Source: Thermoleophilia bacterium (lineage in GTDB: Bacteria; Actinomycetota; Thermoleophilia; Gaiellales; Gaiellaceae). Taken from it: a DNA stretch of 7,796 bases. Each line of letters opens with the position of its first letter. Within the stretch, counting starts at the first letter, position 1. Position numbers and translations under genes: made by a program. Location: assembly GCA_025935275.1 (NCBI GenBank), contig JAICVP010000096.1, forward strand, positions 1-7,796. The letters run 5' to 3'. The notes below the pieces were generated by a model. That model did no database searches. It had not been told where the DNA came from and was given only the letters and a program-made list of their open reading frames with translations. Shown here piece after piece: positions 1 to 6,279 of this stretch.

Positions 1-761
1 CCTGCATCCGCTGCAACGGCGGCTTCCGCTTCGGTGCCCTCCTCGCGTTTGCGACAAGGATCGGCGCCTCGCGGCTCGCGACCGGCCATTACGCCCGTCT
101 CCGGGAGCACCGGGGCCGGCTGCTCCTCGCACGCGGGGCGGATGCGAACAAGGACCAGTCGTACATGCTCGGGCGCGTGGATCCCCGCGTCCTTTCGCGG
201 CTTTGGTTCCCGCTGGGCGAGCAGGGCAAGGACGAGACGCGCGCCGAGGCGAGCGCGGCCGGCCTTGCCGCCGCGACCCGGCCCGAGAGCCAGGAAGCCT
301 GCTTCCTCGCGGGCGACGACTATCGCGACTTTCTCGCGCGCCACGGCCTCGAGAGCCGGGAAGGGCCCGTGCTCGACGCGGACGGTACGGAGCTCGGCCG
401 TCACGAGGGCTTCTGGCGCTTCACCCCGGGCCAGCGCCGCGGCCTCGGCGTCTCCACGGGCGAGCCCGTCTACGCCCTCGGAACCGATCCCCGCACCAAC
501 TCCGTCTTCGTGGGCTCCCGCGAGTTGCTCGCGCGGCGTGAGGTCAGCTCCGGCACCGGCAGGCTGTTCGTCCCCGCCGAACGGGTGGAGGCAAAGCTCC
601 GCTACCGCTCGCCGGCCACGGCCGCGAGCGTCTCACCGCTCGCGCGCGGCTTCCGGCTCACCCTCGACGAGCCCGCGTACGGCGTGGCGGTGGGCCAGGC
701 TGCGGTGCTCTACGAGGACGACGCCGTCGTCGGCGCAGGCCTCATCTCGGGCTCCCGGTGA
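1..761 (+). CDS. mnmA: tRNA-specific 2-thiouridylase MnmA, C-terminal part (5' end outside window)
   Basis: MnmA transfers sulfur to C2 of the wobble uridine U34 in tRNAs for Lys, Glu and Gln, using ATP to adenylate the base; it acts in the cytoplasm. The reading frame is open from base 3, and about 252 residues remain of a usual 350-370, so the N-terminal PP-loop (SGGxDS) lies before the window. The visible part begins at the catalytic-cysteine region CIRCNGGFRFG, where the second Cys (codon 12-14) matches the nucleophile. It continues with LATGHYAR, KDQSYML, FPLGEQGKDETR and ESQEACF, whose Cys (codon 300-302) matches the persulfide-carrying second catalytic Cys. The C-terminal beta-barrel domains follow, with HEGFWRFTPGQRRGLG and VEAKLRYRSPA. 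Both catalytic cysteines are present and nothing looks broken. The TGA stop is 15 bases before the next gene. The identification is very secure; only the start is unseen. Confidence 0.96.
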   Translation, partial: CIRCNGGFRFGALLAFATRIGASRLATGHYARLREHRGRLLLARGADANKDQSYMLGRVDPRVLSRLWFPLGEQGKDETRAEASAAGLAAATRPESQEACFLAGDDYRDFLARHGLESREGPVLDADGTELGRHEGFWRFTPGQRRGLGVSTGEPVYALGTDPRTNSVFVGSRELLARREVSSGTGRLFVPAERVEAKLRYRSPATAASVSPLARGFRLTLDEPAYGVAVGQAAVLYEDDAVVGAGLISGSR

Positions 762-763
762 AC

Positions 764-769
764 TAGGAT
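764..769 (+). promoter_or_regulatory. Putative -10 element (TAGGAT) for the DUF948-antisigma-sigma operon
   Basis: TAGGAT lies in the 15-base gap after mnmA, 7 bases before the TTG at 777. It fits the actinobacterial TANNNT -10 consensus and the spacing expected if transcription starts at or next to the start codon. No -35 hexamer is recognisable about 17 bases upstream. The same octamer pattern TAGRATCG precedes alaS and ruvX. The promoter role is inferred from position and recurrence. Confidence 0.5.
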
Positions 770-776
770 CGTCTCC

Positions 777-1241
777 TTGCCTCTCGCCGACCTGAGCGCC
801 ATGGACATCATGTGGATCGCGCTAAGCGCGTTCCTCGTCCTCGTGGGGCTCGGGCTCGCGCTCGTCCTGTTCAACCTGAGCGGAACTGTTCGGCGCCTTA
901 CTTCGTTCATCCAAGGACTGGAAAGAGAAGTCCTCCCTGTGATCAACAAGGCCGGAGGAACCGTCGACCGCGTGAATGCTCAGCTGGACAAGGTGGATCT
1001 CGTGACGGACAGCGCCGTCGACGCTGCGGACAGCGTCGATACGGCCGTGCGGGCGGTCTCGCTCGCGATCACTCGGCCGGTGCAGAAACTGTCGGGCCTC
1101 TTCGAGGGTGTCTCCCACGGCATCGCCGCATTCCGGGTCTCCCGGGACCCGCGGCAGGCCAGGGAAGCCGCTCGCACGGCCGCTGCACGGCGCGAACAGG
1201 AGATCGCAGACGAGCTCGCGCACGGCGCTGAGGGACAGTGA
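777..1241 (+). CDS. DUF948-like membrane-anchored protein
   Basis: Protein of about 154 residues with one N-terminal hydrophobic helix (about residues 11-33, WIALSAFLVLVGLGLALVLF). A long polar, probably helical region follows, with hydrophobic residues at helical spacing (LEREVLPVINKAGGTVDRVNAQLDKVDLVTDSAVDAADSV in outline). A charged tail rich in Ala, Arg and Glu ends the protein. This layout matches DUF948 proteins such as Bacillus subtilis YtxG, a sigma-B-controlled general stress protein of unknown biochemical function. It is probably anchored in the cytoplasmic membrane. The start is uncertain: TTG at 777 sits 7 bases after a TAGGAT box, but an in-frame ATG at 801 directly precedes the hydrophobic helix and would give 146 residues. 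Neither start has a convincing ribosome binding site. The stop overlaps the anti-sigma start as GTGA, so the two are translated together. The link with a stress sigma factor fits the YtxG precedent. Family assignment is by pattern only. Confidence 0.82.
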   Translation: MPLADLSAMDIMWIALSAFLVLVGLGLALVLFNLSGTVRRLTSFIQGLEREVLPVINKAGGTVDRVNAQLDKVDLVTDSAVDAADSVDTAVRAVSLAITRPVQKLSGLFEGVSHGIAAFRVSRDPRQAREAARTAAARREQEIADELAHGAEGQ

Positions 1242-1642
1242 CCCAGGCGATCGAGCTCCGCATCCCCAACGAGCGCCCCTTCCACGGGGTCGCGCGACTC
1301 GTGGTCGGCGGACTGGCCGCCCGGCACAACCTCTCCTACGAGGCCCTCGAGGATGTCCAGCTCGCTCTCGTCACCGTTCTGGAAGGTGAGGGGTACGCGT
1401 CAGCCGACGAGGTGCGCGTCCAGCTCGACGTCCGGGACGACGCGATCGGGATTGCAATCGGGCCGGTGCACGGCGATGCCGTCCGGCGAGAGCTGGAGGA
1501 GTCGTCCGACGGCGATCTCGGCCTCGGGCGCCTTCTCGGCACCCTCGTCGAGGACGCAGGCGTCGAGGCCCGCGAGGACGGCGACTGGCTACAGCTTTCG
1601 AAGCGCGTCCGCGGAATCAAAGCGGCAGGGACCAATGCCTGA
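1238..1642 (+). CDS. Degenerate RsbW/SpoIIAB-type anti-sigma factor
   Basis: Protein of 134 residues that aligns by eye over its whole length with the RsbW family of GHKL-fold anti-sigma kinases. The N-terminal strand is IELRIPNERPF. The helix resembling RsbW's IRLTLSGVASRMGYTYDEIED is ARLVVGGLAARHNLSYEALED (residues 19-39). The glycine motif DGDLGLGRLLGTLVEDAGVE (residues 91-110) matches GGLGLYLMETLMDEVRV, and the closing strand is LQLSKRV. The residues that bind ATP-Mg and act in the kinase are not visible. Where RsbW has SEACTN this protein has VTVLEG (residues 45-50), so Glu and Asn become Thr46 and Gly50, and no Asp-x-Gly box is seen near residues 72-76. It probably binds the downstream sigma factor without phosphorylating a partner; that is inference. 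The GTG start shares GTGA with the upstream stop, and GAGGGA (1230-1235) lies unusually close. The end overlaps the sigma gene by 8 bases. Confidence 0.8.
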   Translation: MTQAIELRIPNERPFHGVARLVVGGLAARHNLSYEALEDVQLALVTVLEGEGYASADEVRVQLDVRDDAIGIAIGPVHGDAVRRELEESSDGDLGLGRLLGTLVEDAGVEAREDGDWLQLSKRVRGIKAAGTNA

Positions 1643-2411
1643 GGAAAAGAACGACAAGGAACTGCTGCGCCGTTACCACGAGCACGGCGACACCGAGGCG
1701 CGCGAGCGGCTGATCGAGCAGTACCTGCCACTGGTGCGCTCGCTGGCCCGTCGCTACTCCTACCGCGGCGAGCAGCTCGAAGACCTCGTCCAGGTGGGCT
1801 GCATCGGCCTCATCAAGGCGATCGACCGCTTCGACGTCGACCGCGGGGTCGAGCTGACGACGTACGCGACGCCGAACATCATCGGCGAGATCAAGCGCCA
1901 CTTCCGCGACAAGGGCTGGGCGATCCGCGTGCCCCGTGGCCTCCAGGAGCTGAACGTCCGGCTGTCGAATCTTCTGGAAGAGCTCACCGTGCAGTACGAG
2001 CGCTCGCCCACGATCCCCGAGCTGGCGAAGGCGGCCGGCGTCGACGAGGAAGACGTGCTCGAGGCCCTCGAGAGCGGGCAGGCCTACGCGACGCTGTCCC
2101 TCTCGGCACCGAGCGGAGGAGACGACGACTCCGATCTCGACCCGCTCGAGTCGCTCGGGACGATCGAGCACGAGTACGAGGTCAGCGAGGACCGCGCCGT
2201 GCTCGCGCCCGGTCTTGCCGCGCTCGATGAGCGCGAGCGGAGGATCCTCCACCTGCGTTTCTTCGAGGGCCTGACGCAGTCGCAGATCGCGCAGCAGGTC
2301 GGGATCTCCCAGATGCACGTCTCACGCCTCATCCGGCGCTCGCTCGAGAAGATGCGCGACGAGATCGTGACCGAGGAAGAGCCTCGGCGCGCCTCCGAGA
2401 GCCGCCGGTAG
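1635..2411 (+). CDS. RNA polymerase sigma factor, SigB/SigF/SigG family
   Basis: Group 3 sigma factor of 258 residues, the usual length for SigB/SigF. Region 2 spans about residues 25-101. It includes the core-binding segment YLPLVRSLARRY and EDLVQVGCIGLIKAIDRFD, then the -10-recognition helix with TTYATPNIIGEIKRHFRDKG and IRVPR. Region 3 (about 103-155) has LQELNVRLSNLLEELT and SPTIPELAKAAGV. A flexible acidic linker with SGGDDDSDLDPLES precedes region 4. Region 4 (about 197-241) has LDERERRILHLRFFEGLTQ and a helix-turn-helix with QIAQQVGISQMHVSRL. It probably directs polymerase to stress or developmental promoters and is held by the anti-sigma factor encoded just upstream. The ATG at 1635 is chosen because AGGG lies 4 bases before it, because the protein then begins like its family (MPEEKNDKELLRRYHE), and because it overlaps the anti-sigma stop (ATGCCTGA). 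That overlap suggests coupled translation. A longer reading back to 1353 is only an open frame inside the anti-sigma gene. I cannot say which stress it serves. Confidence 0.95.
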   Translation: MPEEKNDKELLRRYHEHGDTEARERLIEQYLPLVRSLARRYSYRGEQLEDLVQVGCIGLIKAIDRFDVDRGVELTTYATPNIIGEIKRHFRDKGWAIRVPRGLQELNVRLSNLLEELTVQYERSPTIPELAKAAGVDEEDVLEALESGQAYATLSLSAPSGGDDDSDLDPLESLGTIEHEYEVSEDRAVLAPGLAALDERERRILHLRFFEGLTQSQIAQQVGISQMHVSRLIRRSLEKMRDEIVTEEEPRRASESRR

Positions 2412-2418
2412 CCCCGCG

Positions 2419-2424
2419 TAGAAT
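2419..2424 (+). promoter_or_regulatory. Putative -10 element (TAGAAT) for alaS
   Basis: TAGAAT sits in the 20-base gap between the sigma stop and the alaS ATG, leaving 7 bases before the start codon. This matches the TANNNT -10 of actinobacterial leaderless promoters. No purine-rich ribosome binding site lies between it and the ATG, which supports leaderless translation. No -35 hexamer is recognised. Confidence 0.55.
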
Positions 2425-2431
2425 CGGTCGC

Positions 2432-4978
2432 ATGCGCACCTCCGCGGAGCTCCGGGAGGGGTTCCTCTCCTATTTCGAGTCCAAGGGCCACAAGCGGCTG
2501 CCCTCGTGGCCGCTCGTCCCCCGGCCCGAGGACACGTCGACGCTGCTCACCTCGGCGGGCATGCAGCCGCAGATGCCGTACTTCCTCGGCCGCGAAGAGC
2601 CGCCCGCACTCCTCACCACGACCGCGCAGAAATGCTTCCGGACTCCCGACATCGACGAGGTCGGCCTGGACGGCCACCACCTCACGTTCTTCGAGATGCT
2701 CGGCAACTTCTCGTTCGGGCAGTACTTCAAACAGGGGGCGATCGAGCTCGCGACCGAGTTCATCCAGGATCACCTGAAGCTCGAGTGGGACCGCATTTGG
2801 GCGACCGTGCACGCCGGCGACCCCCAGCTCGAGTTGGGCGAGGACGAGGTCGCGGTCGGGCACTGGCTGGAGGTCGGCATCCCGCGGGAACGCATCGTCG
2901 CGCTGCCGAGCAGCGAGAATTTCTGGTCGGTCGGCGGCCCGGGGCCGTGCGGCCCCGACTCGGAGATCTACTTCGACTGGGGCGAGGAGTACGGGTGCGG
3001 CGACCCCGGCTGCGCGCCTGCGTGCCCGCGCTGCGACCGCTTCCTCGAGTTCTGGAACCTCGTCTTCATGGAGTACGAGCTCAAGCCCGACGGGACGCTC
3101 ACGCCGCTGCCGCAGCAGAACGTCGACACCGGCATGGGCCTGGAGCGCCTCTCCGCGATCGTGCAGCAGGTCCCGTCGCGCTCGGTCTACGAGACCGACG
3201 GCTACCAGGCGATCATGGCGTGGATCGAGGCGGAGAGCGGCGTTGCGTGGGATGAGAACGACGTCGCCACGAAGGCGCACCGCGTGCTCGCCGATCATGG
3301 GCGCGGCATGACGTGCCTCGTCGCCGACGGCGTCATCCCCTCCAACGAAGGCCGGGGCTACGTCCTCCGCCGCATCATCCGCCGCGCGGTTCAGCAGGCC
3401 CGGAAGATCGGGCTCGACGATCTCTGGCGCCTATCCGACGTCGTCGTCGACCAGATGGGCGAGTGGTACCCCGAGCTCGGCGAAAACAGCGAGCACATCC
3501 GTGACGTGCTGCGCGCGGAGGAGGAGCGGTTCTCGGAGACGCTCGCCCGCGGCATGAAGCTCTTCGAGGACGTCGCCGCCAAGGGGGACGTCTCGGCCGA
3601 GGACGCCTTCACGCTCACGGCGACGTACGGCTTTCCCATCGAGCTGACCGAGGAGCTCGCCCGCGAGCGTGGGTTGGCGGTCGACGAGGACGGCTTCTCG
3701 AAGCTCATGGAGGACCATCGCGAGATCTCCCGCGCGGGCGGCGAGAAGAGCGAGCTCCAGCGGGCGGGCGACTTCGCGCGCGAAGCGGGCTTCGAGACCG
3801 AGTTCGTCGGCTGGGAGAAGACCGAGGTGCTCACGCAGATCGGCGCGCTCGAGGAGCTTGGCGACGGCACGTTCCTCGCCAAGCTGCGTGAATCGCCCTT
3901 CTACGCCGACGGCGGCGGCCAGGTATCGGATCACGGCTGGATCGAGGCGGACGGAAAGCGCGCGGAGCTCGCGGGTGCATTCCGGTTCGGCGAGGACCAG
4001 GCGCTCCTTTTTCGCGGCGAGGGCTTCTCCGCTGGTGAGCGGGTCAAGGCCTGCGTGCCCTGGAAGGTGCGCTTCCCGACGATGGCCAACCACACGGCCA
4101 CCCACCTGCTGCACAAGGCGCTGCAGGAGGTCCTGGGCGATCACGTGCGCCAGGCCGGCTCTGCCGTCCGCCCGGACAAGCTGCGCTTCGACTTCACGCA
4201 TCCGCAGGCGCTGAGCACGGAAGAGCGCGAGCGCGTGCAGGAGCTCGTCAACGAGCGGATCTTCGAGAACCTGCCGGTGCACACGTTCCTGACGCCCATC
4301 GAGGAGGCCAGGAAGCTCGGCGCCATGATGCTCTTCGGCGAGAAGTACGGCGAGGTCGTGCGGGTGGTCGAGATCCCCGGCTTCTCGCGTGAGCTCTGCG
4401 GCGGGACGCACGTGCGCGCGACAGCCGAGATCGGCCCGTTCGCGATCCTCTCGGAGGGCTCGGTCGGCTCCGGTGTGCGCCGCATCGAGGCTGTGACCTC
4501 CGGCGAGGCGTTCGCCTATCTGCGCGCCCAGGCGGAGGAGGCAGGCGTGCTCCGTTCGAAGCTCGAGGTTGCGCGCAAGGAGGCGAAGAAGAAGCCCGAG
4601 GCGAGCACGGGGCCCGAGGTCCTGGCGGAGCGGCGGAACCAGGCGGGTGGGGTCGAGGTGATCATCATGGAGCTCGGTGAATCGACTCCCGACGACATGC
4701 TGGAGCTTTCGGACCGGCTGAAGCAGCAGCACGCGCCGGCGGCGGTCGTGCTCGGGGCACGGGAGGACGGCCGCGTCCATCTCGTCGTCAACCTCGACCG
4801 CTCGCTCGAGGAGCGGGGCCTGGACGCGGTTGTGCTCATCCGCGAGGCCGCGGCGCTCATGGGGGGCGGGGGAGGAGGCCGCCCGACGATGGCTCGCGCC
4901 GGGGGCCGTGACCCCGAAAAGCTGCCGGATGCGCTGGCCCAGGCGGAGCAGGCGCTCATCGCCGCCCTCTCTGACTAG
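2432..4978 (+). CDS. alaS: Alanine--tRNA ligase (AlaRS), complete
   Basis: Cytoplasmic enzyme of 848 residues that charges tRNA-Ala with alanine and hydrolyses mischarged Ser- and Gly-tRNA. The N-terminal class II catalytic domain includes FLSYFESKGH, LTSAGMQPQMPYFLG, KCFRTPDIDEVG, FFEMLGNFSFG and PGPCGPDSEIYFDWG, followed by NVDTGMGLERLSAI. The tRNA-recognition domain has HRVLADHGRGMTCLVADGV and NEGRGYVLRRIIRRAV. The editing domain carries the zinc ligands: HTATH at residues 554-558 and CGGTH at 656-660. The C-terminal C-Ala (DHHA1-type) domain ends with the glycine run and RPTMARAGG. The coiled-coil link before C-Ala looks short, and the whole is about 28 residues shorter than the E. coli enzyme. 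An insert holds four cysteines (189, 194, 198, 201), as in other actinobacterial-type AlaRS. The start fits the family (MRTSAELREGFLSYFESKGH). All key residues are present; identification is certain. Confidence 0.98.
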   Translation: MRTSAELREGFLSYFESKGHKRLPSWPLVPRPEDTSTLLTSAGMQPQMPYFLGREEPPALLTTTAQKCFRTPDIDEVGLDGHHLTFFEMLGNFSFGQYFKQGAIELATEFIQDHLKLEWDRIWATVHAGDPQLELGEDEVAVGHWLEVGIPRERIVALPSSENFWSVGGPGPCGPDSEIYFDWGEEYGCGDPGCAPACPRCDRFLEFWNLVFMEYELKPDGTLTPLPQQNVDTGMGLERLSAIVQQVPSRSVYETDGYQAIMAWIEAESGVAWDENDVATKAHRVLADHGRGMTCLVADGVIPSNEGRGYVLRRIIRRAVQQARKIGLDDLWRLSDVVVDQMGEWYPELGENSEHIRDVLRAEEERFSETLARGMKLFEDVAAKGDVSAEDAFTLTATYGFPIELTEELARERGLAVDEDGFSKLMEDHREISRAGGEKSELQRAGDFAREAGFETEFVGWEKTEVLTQIGALEELGDGTFLAKLRESPFYADGGGQVSDHGWIEADGKRAELAGAFRFGEDQALLFRGEGFSAGERVKACVPWKVRFPTMANHTATHLLHKALQEVLGDHVRQAGSAVRPDKLRFDFTHPQALSTEERERVQELVNERIFENLPVHTFLTPIEEARKLGAMMLFGEKYGEVVRVVEIPGFSRELCGGTHVRATAEIGPFAILSEGSVGSGVRRIEAVTSGEAFAYLRAQAEEAGVLRSKLEVARKEAKKKPEASTGPEVLAERRNQAGGVEVIIMELGESTPDDMLELSDRLKQQHAPAAVVLGAREDGRVHLVVNLDRSLEERGLDAVVLIREAAALMGGGGGGRPTMARAGGRDPEKLPDALAQAEQALIAALSD

Positions 4979-4981
4979 AAT
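4976..4981 (+). promoter_or_regulatory. Putative -10 element (TAGAAT) for ruvX, overlapping the alaS stop codon
   Basis: TAGAAT starts on the TAG stop codon of alaS (4976-4978) and ends 9 bases before the GTG of ruvX. It is the same octamer TAGAATCG seen before alaS. It fits a leaderless TANNNT promoter, with slightly longer spacing than the others. No -35 hexamer or ribosome binding site is visible. Confidence 0.48.
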
Positions 4982-4990
4982 CGCCCGCCT

Positions 4991-5386
4991 GTGAAGGTGC
5001 TCGCCCTCGACTACGGCTCGGCGCGGACCGGTGTCGCCGTATCGGATCCGACCGGAACCCTGGCCAGACCGCTCGAGGTCGTCGAGCACGCATCGACGAC
5101 CGCCGGCTTGAAGCGCCTGGCCGAGCTGGTCGAGCGCGAAGGGGTCGAGCGGATAGTGGTCGGCCTGCCTGTGACGCTGCGCGGTGAGCGCGGTGCGCAG
5201 GCCGAGGAGACGGAGGCGTTCGTATCCGCTCTCAGCGCGGTCACCGAGGTGCCGATAGAGAGCTTCGACGAGCGGTTCACGACCAAGCTGGCCGAGGCAC
5301 AGCCGTCCGAAGCGCCCTCGGACGCGGTCGCCGCGGCCCACCTGCTTTCGACCTATCTGGAATGGAAGAGCGCCCTCCCGAGCTGA
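4991..5386 (+). CDS. ruvX: RuvX/YqgF family RNase H-fold nuclease (putative Holliday junction resolvase / pre-16S rRNA nuclease)
   Basis: Protein of 131 residues with the YqgF RNase H-like fold. It acts in the cytoplasm. The family is known for maturation of the 16S rRNA 5' end in E. coli, and has also been annotated as a Holliday junction resolvase. Motifs in order are LALDYGSARTGVAVSD (Asp7 is the first metal-binding acid), ERIVVGLPVTLRGERGAQAEE (residues 53-73), FDERFTT (92-98) and SDAVAAAHLLSTYL (110-123, Asp111 the last acid). The loop between FDERFTT and SDAVAAA is only about a dozen residues and lacks the usual basic stretch, so the protein is a little short. The GTG start gives the family-typical MKVLALDYG; another in-frame GTG at 4997 would remove the first strand residues. 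It lies 12 bases after alaS and overlaps mltG by 25 bases. The alaS-ruvX-mltG neighbourhood is common in actinobacteria. Confidence 0.94.
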   Translation: MKVLALDYGSARTGVAVSDPTGTLARPLEVVEHASTTAGLKRLAELVEREGVERIVVGLPVTLRGERGAQAEETEAFVSALSAVTEVPIESFDERFTTKLAEAQPSEAPSDAVAAAHLLSTYLEWKSALPS

Positions 5387-6279
5387 GACGCCACCGGCAG
5401 GCGTCCTCGACGACGCGCGCCCTCGCGGCTCTCGGCGGTCTCATCCTGGGCGTGGGCGTGCTCGCCGCGATCGCATTTGCGGTCGTCGGCCACGACAGCG
5501 GCGCGAGCTCGGAACCGGCCACCCAGGACACGACCACCGGCCCGCCGCCGAAGCCCGTCCTGCGCATCATCTTCCCGGAGGGATTCACCCGGGCGCAGAT
5601 GGCAGACCGCATCACCGCGGTGAACAAGATCGCGGAGGAGAAGCGCAAGATCACCCCCAAGCTCTCCGAGCGCGAGTACCTGCGGGTCACGAAGACCACC
5701 GACCCGCCGGCCGGGTTCCCTAAGGACGCGCCGAACCTCGAAGGCTTCCTCTTTCCCGCGACCTACGACTTCACCGAGGACACGACGTCGAAGGAGCTCA
5801 TGGGCGACCAGCTCGAGGCCTTCGACCGCAACTGGAGCGAGATCGACCTCAAGTACGCGAAGTCCAAGAACCTGACGCCCTATGACGTCCTCATCATCGC
5901 CTCGATGGTCGAGAAGGAGGTGCAGGTGCCGAAGGAGCGGCCTCTGGTCGCGGCGGTGATCTACAACCGGCTGCACCTCGGCATGCCGCTCGGGATCGAC
6001 GCGACGATTCGCTACGGCCTCAACATCCCGCCGACGCAGGCCATCCTCCAGAGCCAGCTCGACACGCCGTCGCCCTACAACACGCGGTGTCCGAGCTGCA
6101 CGGGCCTCCCCCCGACCCCGATCGGGAACCCGGGGCTCGCCTCCATGCAGGCCGCCGCGCACCCGGCGAAGGTCGACTACCTCTACTTCGTGCGGAAGGC
6201 GGACTGCAAGAGCCACTTCTTCACGGCCAGCCTCGACGAGTTCAACAACTACCCGCGCGGCGGCCTGAACTGCGGTTGA
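5362..6279 (+). CDS. mltG: Endolytic murein transglycosylase MltG (YceG-like)
   Basis: Membrane-anchored enzyme of 305 residues that cleaves nascent peptidoglycan glycan strands and so helps set strand length. A basic cytoplasmic N-terminus (RRHR) leads into one transmembrane helix at about residues 19-42. A Ser/Thr/Pro-rich spacer (about 45-65) follows. The LysM-like subdomain is IIFPEGFTRAQMADRI to NLEGFLFPATYDF. The catalytic domain is PYDVLIIASMVEKEVQVPKE, with the likely catalytic Glu at 184 (matching Glu218 in E. coli), then AAVIYNRLHLGMPLGIDATI and GLPPTPIGNPGLASMQAAAHP. Four extracytoplasmic cysteines occur: 243 and 246 (CPSC), 282, and 304, the last but one residue. The ATG at 5362 lies inside ruvX (25-base overlap) with only a weak CTGGA before it. 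It is chosen because it gives the expected cytoplasmic tail and anchor. The end overlaps aroE by 4 bases. Confidence 0.95.
   Translation: MEERPPELRRHRQASSTTRALAALGGLILGVGVLAAIAFAVVGHDSGASSEPATQDTTTGPPPKPVLRIIFPEGFTRAQMADRITAVNKIAEEKRKITPKLSEREYLRVTKTTDPPAGFPKDAPNLEGFLFPATYDFTEDTTSKELMGDQLEAFDRNWSEIDLKYAKSKNLTPYDVLIIASMVEKEVQVPKERPLVAAVIYNRLHLGMPLGIDATIRYGLNIPPTQAILQSQLDTPSPYNTRCPSCTGLPPTPIGNPGLASMQAAAHPAKVDYLYFVRKADCKSHFFTASLDEFNNYPRGGLNCG

Noticed and set aside
34..795. A 253-residue plus-strand open frame over mnmA in another frame.
   Set aside because: The Ser/Arg/Pro-rich translation has no motifs, while the frame starting at base 3 carries all MnmA motifs.
1376..1396. A SigB-like promoter (GTTCT and GGGTAC) inside the anti-sigma gene that could allow autoregulation of the sigma gene.
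   Set aside because: The spacer is only 10 bases, shorter than known SigB/SigF promoters, and the site lies within coding sequence; chance is likely.
1353..1634. An N-terminal extension of the sigma factor back to 1353.
   Set aside because: The extra residues lie within the anti-sigma gene, look like out-of-frame Ser/Arg-rich sequence, and the ATG at 1635 gives the normal family start and length.
2084..3298. A 404-residue minus-strand open frame opposite the end of the sigma gene and the start of alaS.
   Set aside because: It has the same shadow character and no recognisable domain, and it spans the junction of two secure genes.
3431..5341. A 636-residue open frame on the minus strand opposite alaS and ruvX.
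   Set aside because: It is opposite certain genes with intact motifs, reads as low-complexity Arg/Leu/Ala/Glu protein with no family-like motif, and is a common by-product of GC-rich codon use.
6087..6275. An N-terminal extension of AroE back to 6087.
   Set aside because: It overlaps conserved MltG sequence and adds Pro/Arg/Gly-rich residues unlike AroE; the TTG at 6276 gives the standard start.
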